Notes under the pieces: model-generated
Told to the model about the DNA's origin: nothing
Seen by the model: the letters and a program-made list of their open reading frames with translations, nothing else
Databases searched by the model: none
NCBI GenBank assembly: GCA_937900285.1
Contig: CALCEM010000052.1
Coordinates: forward strand, 1 to 31,247
Length of the DNA stretch: 31,247 nt
From: an uncultured Fretibacterium sp.
Lineage (GTDB): Bacteria; Synergistota; Synergistia; Synergistales; Aminobacteriaceae
Direction: 5' to 3'
Shown: piece after piece, positions 1-8,501 of the stretch
Position numbering within the stretch: position 1 is the stretch's first letter
Layout of the letters: each line of letters opens with the position of its first letter
Translations under genes and position numbers: made by a program

Positions 1-10
1 CCCCCCCCCC
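1..10. repeat. Poly-C/poly-G homopolymer of at least 10 at window edge
   Basis: The window opens with ten consecutive C, read as G on the coding strand of the glycosyltransferase, at about codon 136. Its full length is unknown because the window ends there. Long G runs in an AT-rich genome are rare by chance and are typical slippage sites in contingency genes. Confidence 0.85.
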
Positions 11-415
11 TATCTTTAACGGGGCACGCTTTATTTCTTTGTCCTGAAACTTGTCAACTATTCCGCAGAAAACAAAATCATTATTGCTGATTGCATTATA
101 TAAGCTCGATAAAAAATTTTTCTTTAATAAGTCATCGCTGTCAGTAAAGCACAAAAATTCACCTGACGCATTTTTGATCCCGGTATTACGCGAGCCGCCG
201 GGACCTTTATTAACTTCGTGATGAATTATTTTAAATTTGCGCCCGGAATTTTTTAAAACATCTTCAGCGATTTTCATCGTGTTATCCGTACAAACATCAT
301 CAATTAAAATTATTTCGAGATTTTCATAATCTTGATTGATGACGCTTTCAAGAGTATTTTTTATAAATTTTTCCACATTATACGCCGGGATAATAACGCT
401 AATTAAATCAGACAT
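1..415 (-). CDS. Family 2 glycosyltransferase, 3' end beyond window
   Basis: N-terminal 138 codons of a GT-A-fold glycosyltransferase that would move a sugar from a nucleotide-sugar donor to a surface glycan at the inner face of the membrane. I translated it from the minus strand: it opens with MSDLISVIIPAYN, the classic GT2 start, has the IDD acid pair near residue 40, a GPGGSRNTGI segment at 71-80 and the DSDD (DXD-type) metal/donor site at 92-95. ATG is at 415-413, with an AAGGAG site 12 nt upstream (428-433); an in-frame stop just before it excludes a longer start. It is the third gene of a minus-strand operon, 46 nt after the other glycosyltransferase. The visible frame runs into a homopolymer (coding-strand G) at the window edge, read as GGG GGG GGG. 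The acceptor sugar cannot be told. Confidence 0.9.
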   Translation of the reverse strand, partial: MSDLISVIIPAYNVEKFIKNTLESVINQDYENLEIILIDDVCTDNTMKIAEDVLKNSGRKFKIIHHEVNKGPGGSRNTGIKNASGEFLCFTDSDDLLKKNFLSSLYNAISNNDFVFCGIVDKFQDKEIKRAPLKIGGG

Positions 416-461
416 GGCGCAACGTCACTCCTTGTAAAAACTAAATTTCTAAGTGGGAAGA

Positions 462-1265
462 TTATACCCCCCCCTCTTCATCATTAAATTCTGCTTCATT
501 GACAACGTGAGAAAGCTCGTAAAATTTTGCAAATTTCAAAAATCTTAAATATGAAAGATTAACGCAATGTATAAAACCCCACCAGCCAAGCAAAAAAAAT
601 CTGCCTAAAACATAATATTTAAAAAATTCAAGCGTCATGCAACCGAATAATCTCCAGTTTGAATAATTTTTATTTTGAATTATTGCGCGTTCTGCTAATT
701 TGTCCGAAGATTTGTTAAATTTATCTACTGTTTGGGATATGCTCAAAAATGAATAATGATCTATAAAATTTTTACATTTTCCGAAAGTCGCGGAAGGATT
801 TATTTTTATAACGTCATCGTGGTCTAATTTTCCGCTCATAACCCAATAATCCCGATTATATAATCTTATTTCGCGAGAATAATGTTTAACCCATTTATTT
901 GCGTGTTTCATTCCCGGATAAATATCACCTATCGGCAAAATATAACCGTTTTTATTTCCATCGAGCTTAATTTTTAAAATTTCTTCATGCAGTTCCGGCG
1001 AAATAACTTCATCACCATCGAGACGCAAAACCCATTTATATTTACACTGTTCCTCTGCAAATTTAACCTGTTCGCCGACGTTATTCCATTTGTGAAAAAT
1101 AATTTTAGCTCCGTAAGATTCTGCAATTTTAATTGTGTCATCAGTGCTTCCGGAATCAACAATTACAATTTCATCAACTAAATCTCTCGCAGACTTTAAA
1201 ACTTTTGGCAGCCTTTTTTCCTCGTTTAACGTAATCATATAAAGCGATAATTTATCGATGTACAT
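462..1265 (-). CDS. Family 2 glycosyltransferase, WaaE/LgtF-like
   Basis: Predicted 267-residue glycosyltransferase of the type that adds a hexose or heptose branch to lipopolysaccharide or capsule. The N-terminal GT-A domain shows MITLNEEKRLP (residues 10-20), VDSGSTDDT (36-44) and the DGDE donor/metal site (83-86). The aromatic C-terminal part (FFKYYVLGRFFLLGWWGF) is probably membrane-associated, as in WaaE-like enzymes. ATG is preceded by AGGAG 11 nt upstream. It starts 4 nt after the epimerase stop, so the two are co-transcribed. The last codons contain a G8 tract (467-474), so a one-base slip would change the C-terminus and carry translation toward or into the next glycosyltransferase. 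Donor and acceptor are not deducible. Confidence 0.9.
   Translation of the reverse strand: MYIDKLSLYMITLNEEKRLPKVLKSARDLVDEIVIVDSGSTDDTIKIAESYGAKIIFHKWNNVGEQVKFAEEQCKYKWVLRLDGDEVISPELHEEILKIKLDGNKNGYILPIGDIYPGMKHANKWVKHYSREIRLYNRDYWVMSGKLDHDDVIKINPSATFGKCKNFIDHYSFLSISQTVDKFNKSSDKLAERAIIQNKNYSNWRLFGCMTLEFFKYYVLGRFFLLGWWGFIHCVNLSYLRFLKFAKFYELSHVVNEAEFNDEEGGV
467..474. repeat. G8 tract at the 3' end of the glycosyltransferase gene
   Basis: Eight C on the plus strand, encoding the terminal Glu-Gly-Gly-Val of the gene at 462-1265. With one extra G the frame continues about 20 codons and stops a few codons inside the next gene. With one fewer it adds only a few residues and stops. This matches the tract at the window edge in the neighbouring gene. 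Confidence 0.75.
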
Positions 1266-1269
1266 TTTT

Positions 1270-2286
1270 TTATTTACTCCTGTAATAATCTGCGTACCAT
1301 TTTACAAAATTTTTCAAGCCTTCGCACAAATTAATTTTAGGTTTGAAATTAAAATTTTTTTCGAGTTCCGACGTATCAGCGTAAGTGATCGGAACATCTC
1401 CGGCCTGCATCGGTAATAATTCGATGTGATCATTTAAATTAAAATTTTCGTCTAATAAATTCGCGTTCAACATTTCATCACATAAAATTTTCACGAACTC
1501 CATTAAATTTTCCGGCTTGCCTCGTCCGATGTTATAAATTTTAAAATTTTCCGGCTGATGCTTCATTACTAAAAATATGCCGTTCACTATATCGTCTATA
1601 TATGTAAAATCTCTTTCGCAGTTTCCATAATTGAAAATTTGAATTTTTTTGCCTGAGATTAATTTATCAGCGAATTTAAAATAAGCCATGTCGGGCCGTC
1701 CGGAAGGTCCGTAAACAGTGAAAAATCTTAAACCAGTCATTTGAATTTTATATAAATTATTATATGCGTATGCTAATAACTCATTGCTTTTTTTTGTAGC
1801 TGCATATAACGAAACTGGATGATCTGTCATGTCACTCGTTGAAAATGGGATTTTGCTGTCAGCACCGTAAACAGAAGATGACGAAGCAAATATTAAATGC
1901 CTTAAATTTTTTGAATGTCTGCACGCTTCGAGAATATTATAAAAGCCCATTATATTAGAATTTATATAAGCGTCCGGGTTTTCAATTGAATATCTTACGC
2001 CGGCTTGGGCTGCCAAATTCACGACGATAAACGGATTAATTTCGTTAAAAATATTTTGAGTTAAAATTTTATCTGAAATGTCGCATTTTATGAATTTGAA
2101 ATTATTATATTTTTTGAGCGTTTCAAGCCTCGATAATTTTAAATTTACATCATAATATTCGTTTAAATTATCAATTCCGATAACGTTAAAGCCCTCTGAT
2201 AATAATTTCTGCGTCAATGCCGAGCCAATAAAGCCAGCTGAACCAGTAATTAAAATATTTTCGCCAAATAAATTTATTTCACTCAC
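1270..2286 (-). CDS. NAD-dependent epimerase, UDP-glucuronate 4-epimerase-like
   Basis: Extended short-chain dehydrogenase/reductase of 338 residues that interconverts a nucleotide sugar at C4 through a 4-keto intermediate, supplying precursors for capsule or O-antigen. The Rossmann motif GSAGFIG is at 15-21, SSSVYG at 136-141, and the catalytic pair Tyr161/Lys165 (YxxxK) follows. The IDNLNEYYDVNLK stretch near 39-50 is characteristic of UDP-glucuronate 4-epimerases (CapI/LspL type) rather than GalE, so galacturonate supply is the best guess. The start is GTG with an AAGGGG site 8 nt upstream. It is the first gene of the polysaccharide operon, divergent from valS. dTDP-glucose dehydratase or another epimerase specificity is possible. 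Confidence 0.88.
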   Translation of the reverse strand: MSEINLFGENILITGSAGFIGSALTQKLLSEGFNVIGIDNLNEYYDVNLKLSRLETLKKYNNFKFIKCDISDKILTQNIFNEINPFIVVNLAAQAGVRYSIENPDAYINSNIMGFYNILEACRHSKNLRHLIFASSSSVYGADSKIPFSTSDMTDHPVSLYAATKKSNELLAYAYNNLYKIQMTGLRFFTVYGPSGRPDMAYFKFADKLISGKKIQIFNYGNCERDFTYIDDIVNGIFLVMKHQPENFKIYNIGRGKPENLMEFVKILCDEMLNANLLDENFNLNDHIELLPMQAGDVPITYADTSELEKNFNFKPKINLCEGLKNFVKWYADYYRSK

Positions 2287-2349
2287 AAAAAAATCCCCTT
2301 TTATGCGTTAAATCAAACCAGCGCATTTTAAAATTTTACAGAATAATAA

Positions 2350-2355
2350 TATAAT
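2350..2355 (+). promoter_or_regulatory. Candidate valS -10 box
   Basis: A perfect TATAAT lies in the 120-bp gap between the divergent epimerase and valS genes, about 50 nt before the valS start. No good -35 is seen 16-18 nt upstream (TTTAAA-like). The short leader leaves no room for a T-box. Confidence 0.4.
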
Positions 2356-2406
2356 CGCACTGAAAAATTTTTTAAATCTTTAAAGTAGAAAGGGTAATAA
2401 AATAAA

Positions 2407-5058
2407 TTGCGTAACAAGAATTTAGAAAAATCATATTCACCCGATAACATTGAACAGAAATTATATTCAGAATGGATTAATAACGGACTTTTTAACGCTG
2501 AAATTAATCCGGAAGCTGAAGCGTTTTCTATCGTTATCCCTCCGCCTAATATTACGGGGTCGTTACATGTTGGTCACGCATTCGATCATACTTTTCAGGA
2601 TATTATGGCGCGTACTAAACGCATGGAAGGTTATAGCGTTTTATGGCTGCCTGGAACTGATCACGCTGGGATCGCCACTCAAAACGTTGTAGAAAAAGAT
2701 CTCGCTAAAAAAAATATTTCACGTTACGATTTGGGACGCGAAGAATTTATAAAAAAGGTTTGGGAATGGCGCGAGCTTTACGGCTCAAGAATTATAAACC
2801 AGATGAAACGGCTCGGAAATTCCTGTGATTGGCGGCGCGAAAGATTTACGCTCGATGAAGGATTATCGCGTGCAGTCAGGACGGTATTTGCGAGATTATA
2901 CAAAAAGGGTTTAATTTATCGCGGAAAATATATCGTTAATTGGTGTCCGAGATGTTGTACAGCTATTTCAGATTTAGAAGTCGAGTACGAAGACCAGCAG
3001 GGAAATTTTTATTATGTTAAATATCCATTGGTTGAGGATTGCGAAGAAAAATATATTACAGTCGCAACGACAAGGCCAGAAACTATAATCGGAGATGTAG
3101 CGATCGCAGTTCATCCGAGATCAGAGAAATTTAAAAATTTAATCGGTAAACATGTCCGCGTGCCTTTAGGTGGCAGAGAAATTCCAATAATTGAGGACAA
3201 TATGGTCGACCCTGAATTTGGAACGGGCTGCGTGAAAATTACTCCAGCTCACGACCCAAATGATTTTTTAGTCGGCTTAAATCATAATTTAGAACAAATT
3301 CAAGTGATCAACGCTGATGGAATTATGAACGATAACGCCGGAAAATATAAGGGCATGACAATTATTGAAGCTCGTAAAAAATCCGCTGAAGATTTAGAGG
3401 CCGAAGGATATTTATTGAAGGTTGAAATTATTAATCATTCCGTTGGACATTGTCAAAGATGCGGGACGACCGTTGAGCCTTATTTATCTGAGCAGTGGTT
3501 CGTAAAAACTAAACCGTTAGCACAAAAAGGAATCGAAGCAGTTAAATCAGGTCGCATTAAATGGATTCCGGAACAATGGGAAAAAACTTATTTTAACTGG
3601 ATGGAAAATATTAGGGATTGGTGTATCTCTCGTCAATTATGGTGGGGGCATCGTATACCTGCTTGGACTTGTTCGGACTGCGGACATATTACAGTTTCGG
3701 AAAATGATCCGGCTGAATGCGAAAATTGTAAGAGTAAAAATATTTCTCAGGACAGCGATGTATTAGATACTTGGTTCAGTTCTGCTTTATGGCCCTTTTC
3801 AACGATGGGATGGCCCGATCAAACTCCGGAATTAAAATATTTTTATCCCACTTCGTTAATGGTGACGGGATTTGACATTATATTTTTCTGGGTCGCTCGT
3901 ATGATAATGATGGGGCTTGAATTTATGGGGGATGTTCCGTTCAGAGATGTATACATACATTCATTAATACGTGACGAGCACGGCAAAAAGATGAGCAAAA
4001 CTAAAGGCAACGTAATAGATCCGTTAATTATGATCGACAAATACGGAGCTGATGCGCTGCGCATGACTTTAGCAGCTTTATCGGTTCAAGGACGAGACAT
4101 TTTATTATCTTCGACAAGAATCGAGACGTATAGATTTTTCATGAATAAATTATGGAACGCTGCACGCTTCGCCCTGATGAATCTCGATGATGAAGAAAAT
4201 AAAATTATTCCCGAAAATTTAAGACTGCACGACAAATTTATTTTAAATCGAGTAAACGAAATGGCAGGGAATATTAAAAATTTAATTGACACTTATGACA
4301 TTGGGACGGCCGCAAGAAATTTATATGATTTTGTTTGGGGAGATTTATGCGACTGGTATTTAGAAATGTCGAAGCCCGCCCTAAAAGGTGACGAAGGTGA
4401 AGAGAGGCGTAAAACTTCCGCCGGAGTTCTGGAATATGTTTTTAAAAATACTCTCAAAATGCTTCACCCGTTTATACCGTTCATAACTGAAGAATTATGG
4501 CGCGCATTCGGTTACGAAGGATTTATAATGCGTTCATCATGGCCGGAAGTTGAGAATAAATATATTTTTGTCGGCGTTAATGATTCAATGAAAATTTTTC
4601 AGGATGTCGTGAGGAATTTAAGAAATTTACGCGCTGAAGCCCATGTAAATCCGCAGCAATGGTTAAATAATGCAGTGATTCGCGTTGATGAAAAAATAAA
4701 TTCTCATGAGATTTTAAAAAATTCTCTGGATCAAATTAAAAATTTATGCCGCATTCACGAAATTATTTTAACGAGTTCTGAAACAAATTGCGGGCCTTCG
4801 CTTTCGTCCGTAACGGGAGACATTGAAATTAAATTACCAGTTGGTGATATTTTGGATGTCGATAAGGAAATTTTAAGGCTCGAACAGGAAATTAAAAACA
4901 TCGAGAAAAATATAAACATGAGCAAAAATAAATTAAGTAAACCCGATTTTATTTCACGCGCACCGGCTGAAGTTGTAGAAAAAGAGCGCGGAAGAGTTTC
5001 AGAGGGTGAAGCTCAAATTAAAAGGTTGCACGAAAATTTAAAGAGTCTGGGAAAATAA
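2407..5058 (+). CDS. valS: Valyl-tRNA synthetase
   Basis: Class I aminoacyl-tRNA synthetase of 883 residues that charges tRNA-Val in the cytoplasm, with an editing domain that clears mischarged threonine. The HIGH-type motif is HVGH at 54-57 after PPPNITGSL. The KMSKS-type motif reads GKKMSKTKGNVIDP near residue 520. WLPGTDHAGIATQ and the WWGHRIPAW motif are typical of ValRS. Cysteine pairs (CxxC) around residues 410-440 look like the zinc knuckle found in many bacterial ValRS. The C-terminal 65 residues are heptad-like and form the tRNA-binding coiled coil. The start is TTG, with AAAGGG 12 nt upstream. It appears monocistronic, with a hairpin terminator directly downstream. Full length for the family. 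Confidence 0.98.
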   Translation: MRNKNLEKSYSPDNIEQKLYSEWINNGLFNAEINPEAEAFSIVIPPPNITGSLHVGHAFDHTFQDIMARTKRMEGYSVLWLPGTDHAGIATQNVVEKDLAKKNISRYDLGREEFIKKVWEWRELYGSRIINQMKRLGNSCDWRRERFTLDEGLSRAVRTVFARLYKKGLIYRGKYIVNWCPRCCTAISDLEVEYEDQQGNFYYVKYPLVEDCEEKYITVATTRPETIIGDVAIAVHPRSEKFKNLIGKHVRVPLGGREIPIIEDNMVDPEFGTGCVKITPAHDPNDFLVGLNHNLEQIQVINADGIMNDNAGKYKGMTIIEARKKSAEDLEAEGYLLKVEIINHSVGHCQRCGTTVEPYLSEQWFVKTKPLAQKGIEAVKSGRIKWIPEQWEKTYFNWMENIRDWCISRQLWWGHRIPAWTCSDCGHITVSENDPAECENCKSKNISQDSDVLDTWFSSALWPFSTMGWPDQTPELKYFYPTSLMVTGFDIIFFWVARMIMMGLEFMGDVPFRDVYIHSLIRDEHGKKMSKTKGNVIDPLIMIDKYGADALRMTLAALSVQGRDILLSSTRIETYRFFMNKLWNAARFALMNLDDEENKIIPENLRLHDKFILNRVNEMAGNIKNLIDTYDIGTAARNLYDFVWGDLCDWYLEMSKPALKGDEGEERRKTSAGVLEYVFKNTLKMLHPFIPFITEELWRAFGYEGFIMRSSWPEVENKYIFVGVNDSMKIFQDVVRNLRNLRAEAHVNPQQWLNNAVIRVDEKINSHEILKNSLDQIKNLCRIHEIILTSSETNCGPSLSSVTGDIEIKLPVGDILDVDKEILRLEQEIKNIEKNINMSKNKLSKPDFISRAPAEVVEKERGRVSEGEAQIKRLHENLKSLGK

Positions 5059-5069
5059 AAAATATTATC

Positions 5070-5117
5070 TGCACGTCCTGTTTAAAAATAAATTTTGGGA
5101 TGTGCAAATTTTTTTTT
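5070..5117 (+). terminator. Rho-independent terminator after valS
   Basis: A 10-bp stem (5070-5079 with 5097-5106: TGCACGTCCT against GGGATGTGCA, two G-T wobbles) encloses a 17-nt AT-rich loop and is followed by a run of nine T (5109-5117). It separates valS from the tig operon. Confidence 0.85.
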
Positions 5118-5130
5118 GAGTATAAATTTG

Positions 5131-5139
5131 TGATAGAAT
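5131..5139 (+). promoter_or_regulatory. Candidate extended -10 promoter for tig-clpP-clpX
   Basis: TGATAGAAT (TG, one base, then TAGAAT) sits about 77 nt before tig and just after the valS terminator. No clear -35 is present, which is usual for extended -10 promoters. I see no CIRCE-like or CtsR-like inverted repeat here, so stress control is not supported by sequence. Confidence 0.5.
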
Positions 5140-5215
5140 TTCTAAAATTTTAAGCCCTTGCATTTACGGGGCAATTTTAATTTTTAATTTGTAAAGGAGT
5201 CCTTAATTCTTAATC

Positions 5216-6610
5216 ATGAGAACAGAATTGCTGGGGCAGGAGAAAAATATTGTAAAAATAAAACTTGAAATCGAAGCGAATGAATTTCAAAAAGCAATTA
5301 ACAAGTCAGTAAACGAATTATCTAATCAAGTGCGTATACCCGGATTCCGCAGAGGTAAAGTGTCAAGAAATATCCTTGAAATGAGATTTGGCCGTGCTGC
5401 AATTTATGAGGATGCTCTCGAAAGATTAATGCCTGAAAATATTCAGAAGATCGTCGAAGATTATGACCTTGAACCTTTAGACAATCCGAAATTAAATATT
5501 ACTGAAAAAATCGAAGAAGGCAAAAATATTATTTGCGAGCTAGTTTTTGAAGTTAAGCCGGAAGTAAATTTACCTGAGATCGAAAATTTAGAGCTTGAAA
5601 AGGTTACGCCAAAAGTTTCAGATGATGACGTAAAAAATTTATCTAAAAGATTACGCGTACAAAATGCAAAAGTTAACGCGGTCGACCGTCCAGTAAAAGA
5701 CGAAGATTTAATCGATGTTGAATTAACGATCAGAACTTTAAATGAAGACGGTTCAGAAAGCTCAGAGCAACCAAAACAGGAAGTTACTCACGAAAAAATT
5801 AATTTAGCTGATCAAACTGTGCGCGTTGCTGTTCGTGATGCTTTAATCGGACATTCAAAGGGCGATACATGCGAAGCAGTTTTTAACGTTGAAAATAATC
5901 ACGCAGATAAATTATTAGCCGGCAAAAAAGTAAAATACATAATGAAAATTGAAGGCGTTTCAGAATACGAGATGCCCGAATTAAATCAGGATTTCTATAA
6001 AAAATTATTTGGCGATAATACAGAAATCGATGACGAAAATAAATTTAATGAAAGATTGCGCAATGATATTAACGAAGAAGTTACGCGCGAAACTGAAACG
6101 GATTTAAGAAACCGCGCTGTTGATTTAGTTGCGAAAAATTCCAGCGTTGAAGTCCCGGAAGATTTAATCATCCGTCAAAGAATGAATATGCGCGCCTCCG
6201 ATGAAGAGTGGGCAAAATCTAACGGAGTCGACGTTAAAACAGCTTTTGGACTTGACACAAAAGAAGGCCGCGAAGGTTACGAAAAATTATTACAGACCCG
6301 CGCTGAAAATGGAGTCAGAACAGCTCTAATAATTGATGCTGTAGAAAAAAAATATGATATTAAAATCGAGTCCGAAGATTTAGAAGCAGCTTTTGAAGCT
6401 CAGGCCAAACAATTCGGAATTACAAAGCCCGTTATAGCAGATTATTTTTACAAGAACAGGAAAGCCCTCGAAAGATTGACGGACGAAATAAGATTTAACA
6501 AGATCGCCGATGCTTTGATCGCAAACATGAAAATTAAAGAAGTCGAAAATTTAAGCGATGAAAATAATAATAATAATGAAAATAACGAAAATAATTCCGG
6601 GAGCAATTAA
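5216..6610 (+). CDS. tig: Trigger factor chaperone
   Basis: Ribosome-associated chaperone and peptidyl-prolyl isomerase that shields nascent chains at the tunnel exit; 464 residues. The N-terminal ribosome-binding domain carries the signature loop GFRRGK at about residues 43-48. An FKBP-type middle domain should lie at about 150-245, though it is weakly conserved by eye. A long charged helical C-terminal domain follows. The last 20 residues are an Asn/Glu-rich tail not needed for the fold, encoded by AAT/AAC repeats. AAAGGAG lies 16 nt before ATG, unusually far, and an in-frame stop upstream rules out a longer protein. It is the first gene of the operon with clpP and clpX, the common bacterial arrangement. 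Confidence 0.97.
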   Translation: MRTELLGQEKNIVKIKLEIEANEFQKAINKSVNELSNQVRIPGFRRGKVSRNILEMRFGRAAIYEDALERLMPENIQKIVEDYDLEPLDNPKLNITEKIEEGKNIICELVFEVKPEVNLPEIENLELEKVTPKVSDDDVKNLSKRLRVQNAKVNAVDRPVKDEDLIDVELTIRTLNEDGSESSEQPKQEVTHEKINLADQTVRVAVRDALIGHSKGDTCEAVFNVENNHADKLLAGKKVKYIMKIEGVSEYEMPELNQDFYKKLFGDNTEIDDENKFNERLRNDINEEVTRETETDLRNRAVDLVAKNSSVEVPEDLIIRQRMNMRASDEEWAKSNGVDVKTAFGLDTKEGREGYEKLLQTRAENGVRTALIIDAVEKKYDIKIESEDLEAAFEAQAKQFGITKPVIADYFYKNRKALERLTDEIRFNKIADALIANMKIKEVENLSDENNNNNENNENNSGSN

Positions 6611-6614
6611 ATAG

Positions 6615-7202
6615 ATGTCGTATTATATTCCCTATGTAATAGAACAGACCGGACGCGGTGAACGCAGTTATGATATTTATAGCCGGTTATTAAAGGATCG
6701 AATAATATTTTTAGGCTCTGAAATTGTCGATGATGTAGCAAACTCTGTTGTTGCGCAGTTATTATTTTTGGAGAGCGAAGACCCCGACAAAGATATTAAT
6801 TTATATATAAACAGTCCCGGCGGAAGTGTAACAGCAGGACTTGCGATTTATGACACGATGCAATATATAAAAAGTCCAGTCTCAACGATTTGCGTGGGGT
6901 TGGCTGCGTCGATGGCTGCGGTTTTATTGGCCGGAGGTGCTAAAGGTAAAAGGCTCGCGCTTCCAAATGCAGAAGTTATGATCCATCAACCTTTAGGCGG
7001 TGCACGCGGTCAAGCCAGCGATATAGAAATTCAGGCGAAAAATATTTTAAAAGTTAAAGAGCGCATGAATAAAATTTTAGCTTCACACACCGGCCAGGAA
7101 CTTAAAAGGATCGCAAAAGATACTGACAGAGATAATTACATGACTGCTGAAGAGGCTTTAAAATACGGCCTGATTGATAAAATAATCGAAGCGAGAAATT
7201 AA
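6615..7202 (+). CDS. clpP: ATP-dependent Clp protease proteolytic subunit
   Basis: Serine protease that forms the double-heptamer degradation chamber used by ClpX; 195 residues, normal length. The catalytic triad is visible: Ser99 in GLAASMAA, His124 in MIHQPLGG and Asp173 in DRDNYMTAEEA. The NSPGG oxyanion segment lies at 66-70. The N-terminus is short, with at most a few residues to process. It starts 4 nt after tig and its stop codon directly abuts the clpX ATG, so translation of the three genes is probably coupled. Confidence 0.98.
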   Translation: MSYYIPYVIEQTGRGERSYDIYSRLLKDRIIFLGSEIVDDVANSVVAQLLFLESEDPDKDINLYINSPGGSVTAGLAIYDTMQYIKSPVSTICVGLAASMAAVLLAGGAKGKRLALPNAEVMIHQPLGGARGQASDIEIQAKNILKVKERMNKILASHTGQELKRIAKDTDRDNYMTAEEALKYGLIDKIIEARN

Positions 7203-8501
7203 ATGCCAGATAAAAAAAATTCTAACAACAACAATAATAATAATACTGAAGACAGGTGCTCATTTTGCGGAAAGCCCAGAAGCGCGGTTGAAGAATTATT
7301 TGACGGGCCGGGCGGACAAATTCATATTTGTGATGAGTGCGTGACGGTCTGTAATATCATGATGGACGGCAATAGAGCAGCAGCGAGAAATTTAGAAAAC
7401 GGCGTATATGATTCAGGCTCGCAATATAATAACAATTCTGCGATAAGACCGAAAGATTTAGCCGAATATTTAGATCAATACGTTATCGGGCAGTCTCATG
7501 CAAAAAAAATTGTTTCGGTTGCCGTTTATAATCATTATCAGCGAGTAAAAAATAATTTGGGAATCAAAAACCCTGAAGTTGAATTACAAAAAAGTAATGT
7601 TTTATTGCTCGGTCCGACTGGTTCGGGAAAAACTTTAATTGCTCAGACGCTGGCAAAAAAATTAAATGTTCCGTTCGCGATCGCTGATGCTACAACTTTA
7701 ACAGAAGCCGGATACGTCGGCGAAGATGTAGAAAATATTTTAGTGAGATTATTGCAGGCAGCTGATTACGATTTGAAGGCGGCTGAACGCGGAATAATTT
7801 ATTTAGATGAGATCGACAAGATTGCGCGTAAATCTGAATCAACTTCAATCACTCGCGATGTTTCAGGCGAAGGAGTTCAGCAGGCTTTATTAAAAATTTT
7901 GGAGGGAACAATTTCAAATATTCCGCCTAAAGGTGGCCGCAAACATCCTCACCAAGAATTTATACAGGTTAATACGGAAAATATTTTATTTATATGCGGT
8001 GGAGCTTTTGACGGATTAGAGCCGATAATTGCGCGGAGAACTTTACAAAAGTCTATGGGCTTCGGCAGTGAATTAGCAAAGAAAAACGGAGCTTATGAAA
8101 TTTTGAGCAAAGTCCAGCCGGAAGATTTAATAACGTTCGGATTTATTCCGGAATTAGTTGGGCGTATACCAGTTTTAGCGACGCTCGAAGAATTGGACAA
8201 AGCAGCATTTATAAAAATTTTACAAGAACCTAAAAACGCACTCGTTAAACAGTACGCAAAAATTTTTGAAATGGAGAATGTTAATTTAGAATTTACTCCG
8301 GAAGCTCTTGACAGGATCGCAGACCTTGCAGTCGAGAAAAAAACGGGCGCACGCGGTTTGCGTTCGATTATGGAGAATTTAATGTTAGATGTAGAATTTG
8401 AATTACCTTCAATGAGCGAGGAAGAGAAATCAGGGAAAAAATTAATTATTACTCCGGAATTTGTCGACGGTAAAATAAATTTTGGTGAATTATTGAAATG
8501 A
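7203..8501 (+). CDS. clpX: ClpX AAA+ unfoldase
   Basis: Hexameric ATPase that unfolds tagged substrates and feeds them to ClpP; 432 residues. The N-terminal zinc-binding domain has Cys19, Cys22, Cys43 and Cys46. Walker A is GPTGSGKT at 137-144, the pore loop GYVGED at 170-175 and Walker B IIYLDE ending at 203. The ClpP-docking loop reads MGF rather than the more usual IGF, a mild change. GARGLR near the C-terminus is the sensor-2 arginine motif. Residues 6-14 are an Asn-rich run (NSNNNNNNN) before the zinc domain, made of AAC/AAT repeats. No intergenic space separates it from clpP. It overlaps engB by 4 nt (ATGA). Confidence 0.98.
   Translation: MPDKKNSNNNNNNNTEDRCSFCGKPRSAVEELFDGPGGQIHICDECVTVCNIMMDGNRAAARNLENGVYDSGSQYNNNSAIRPKDLAEYLDQYVIGQSHAKKIVSVAVYNHYQRVKNNLGIKNPEVELQKSNVLLLGPTGSGKTLIAQTLAKKLNVPFAIADATTLTEAGYVGEDVENILVRLLQAADYDLKAAERGIIYLDEIDKIARKSESTSITRDVSGEGVQQALLKILEGTISNIPPKGGRKHPHQEFIQVNTENILFICGGAFDGLEPIIARRTLQKSMGFGSELAKKNGAYEILSKVQPEDLITFGFIPELVGRIPVLATLEELDKAAFIKILQEPKNALVKQYAKIFEMENVNLEFTPEALDRIADLAVEKKTGARGLRSIMENLMLDVEFELPSMSEEEKSGKKLIITPEFVDGKINFGELLK

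Noticed and set aside
2287..2406. T-box leader before valS
   Set aside because: The gap is 120 bp, with the likely -10 only about 50 nt from the start; no T-box sequence or specifier stem is present.
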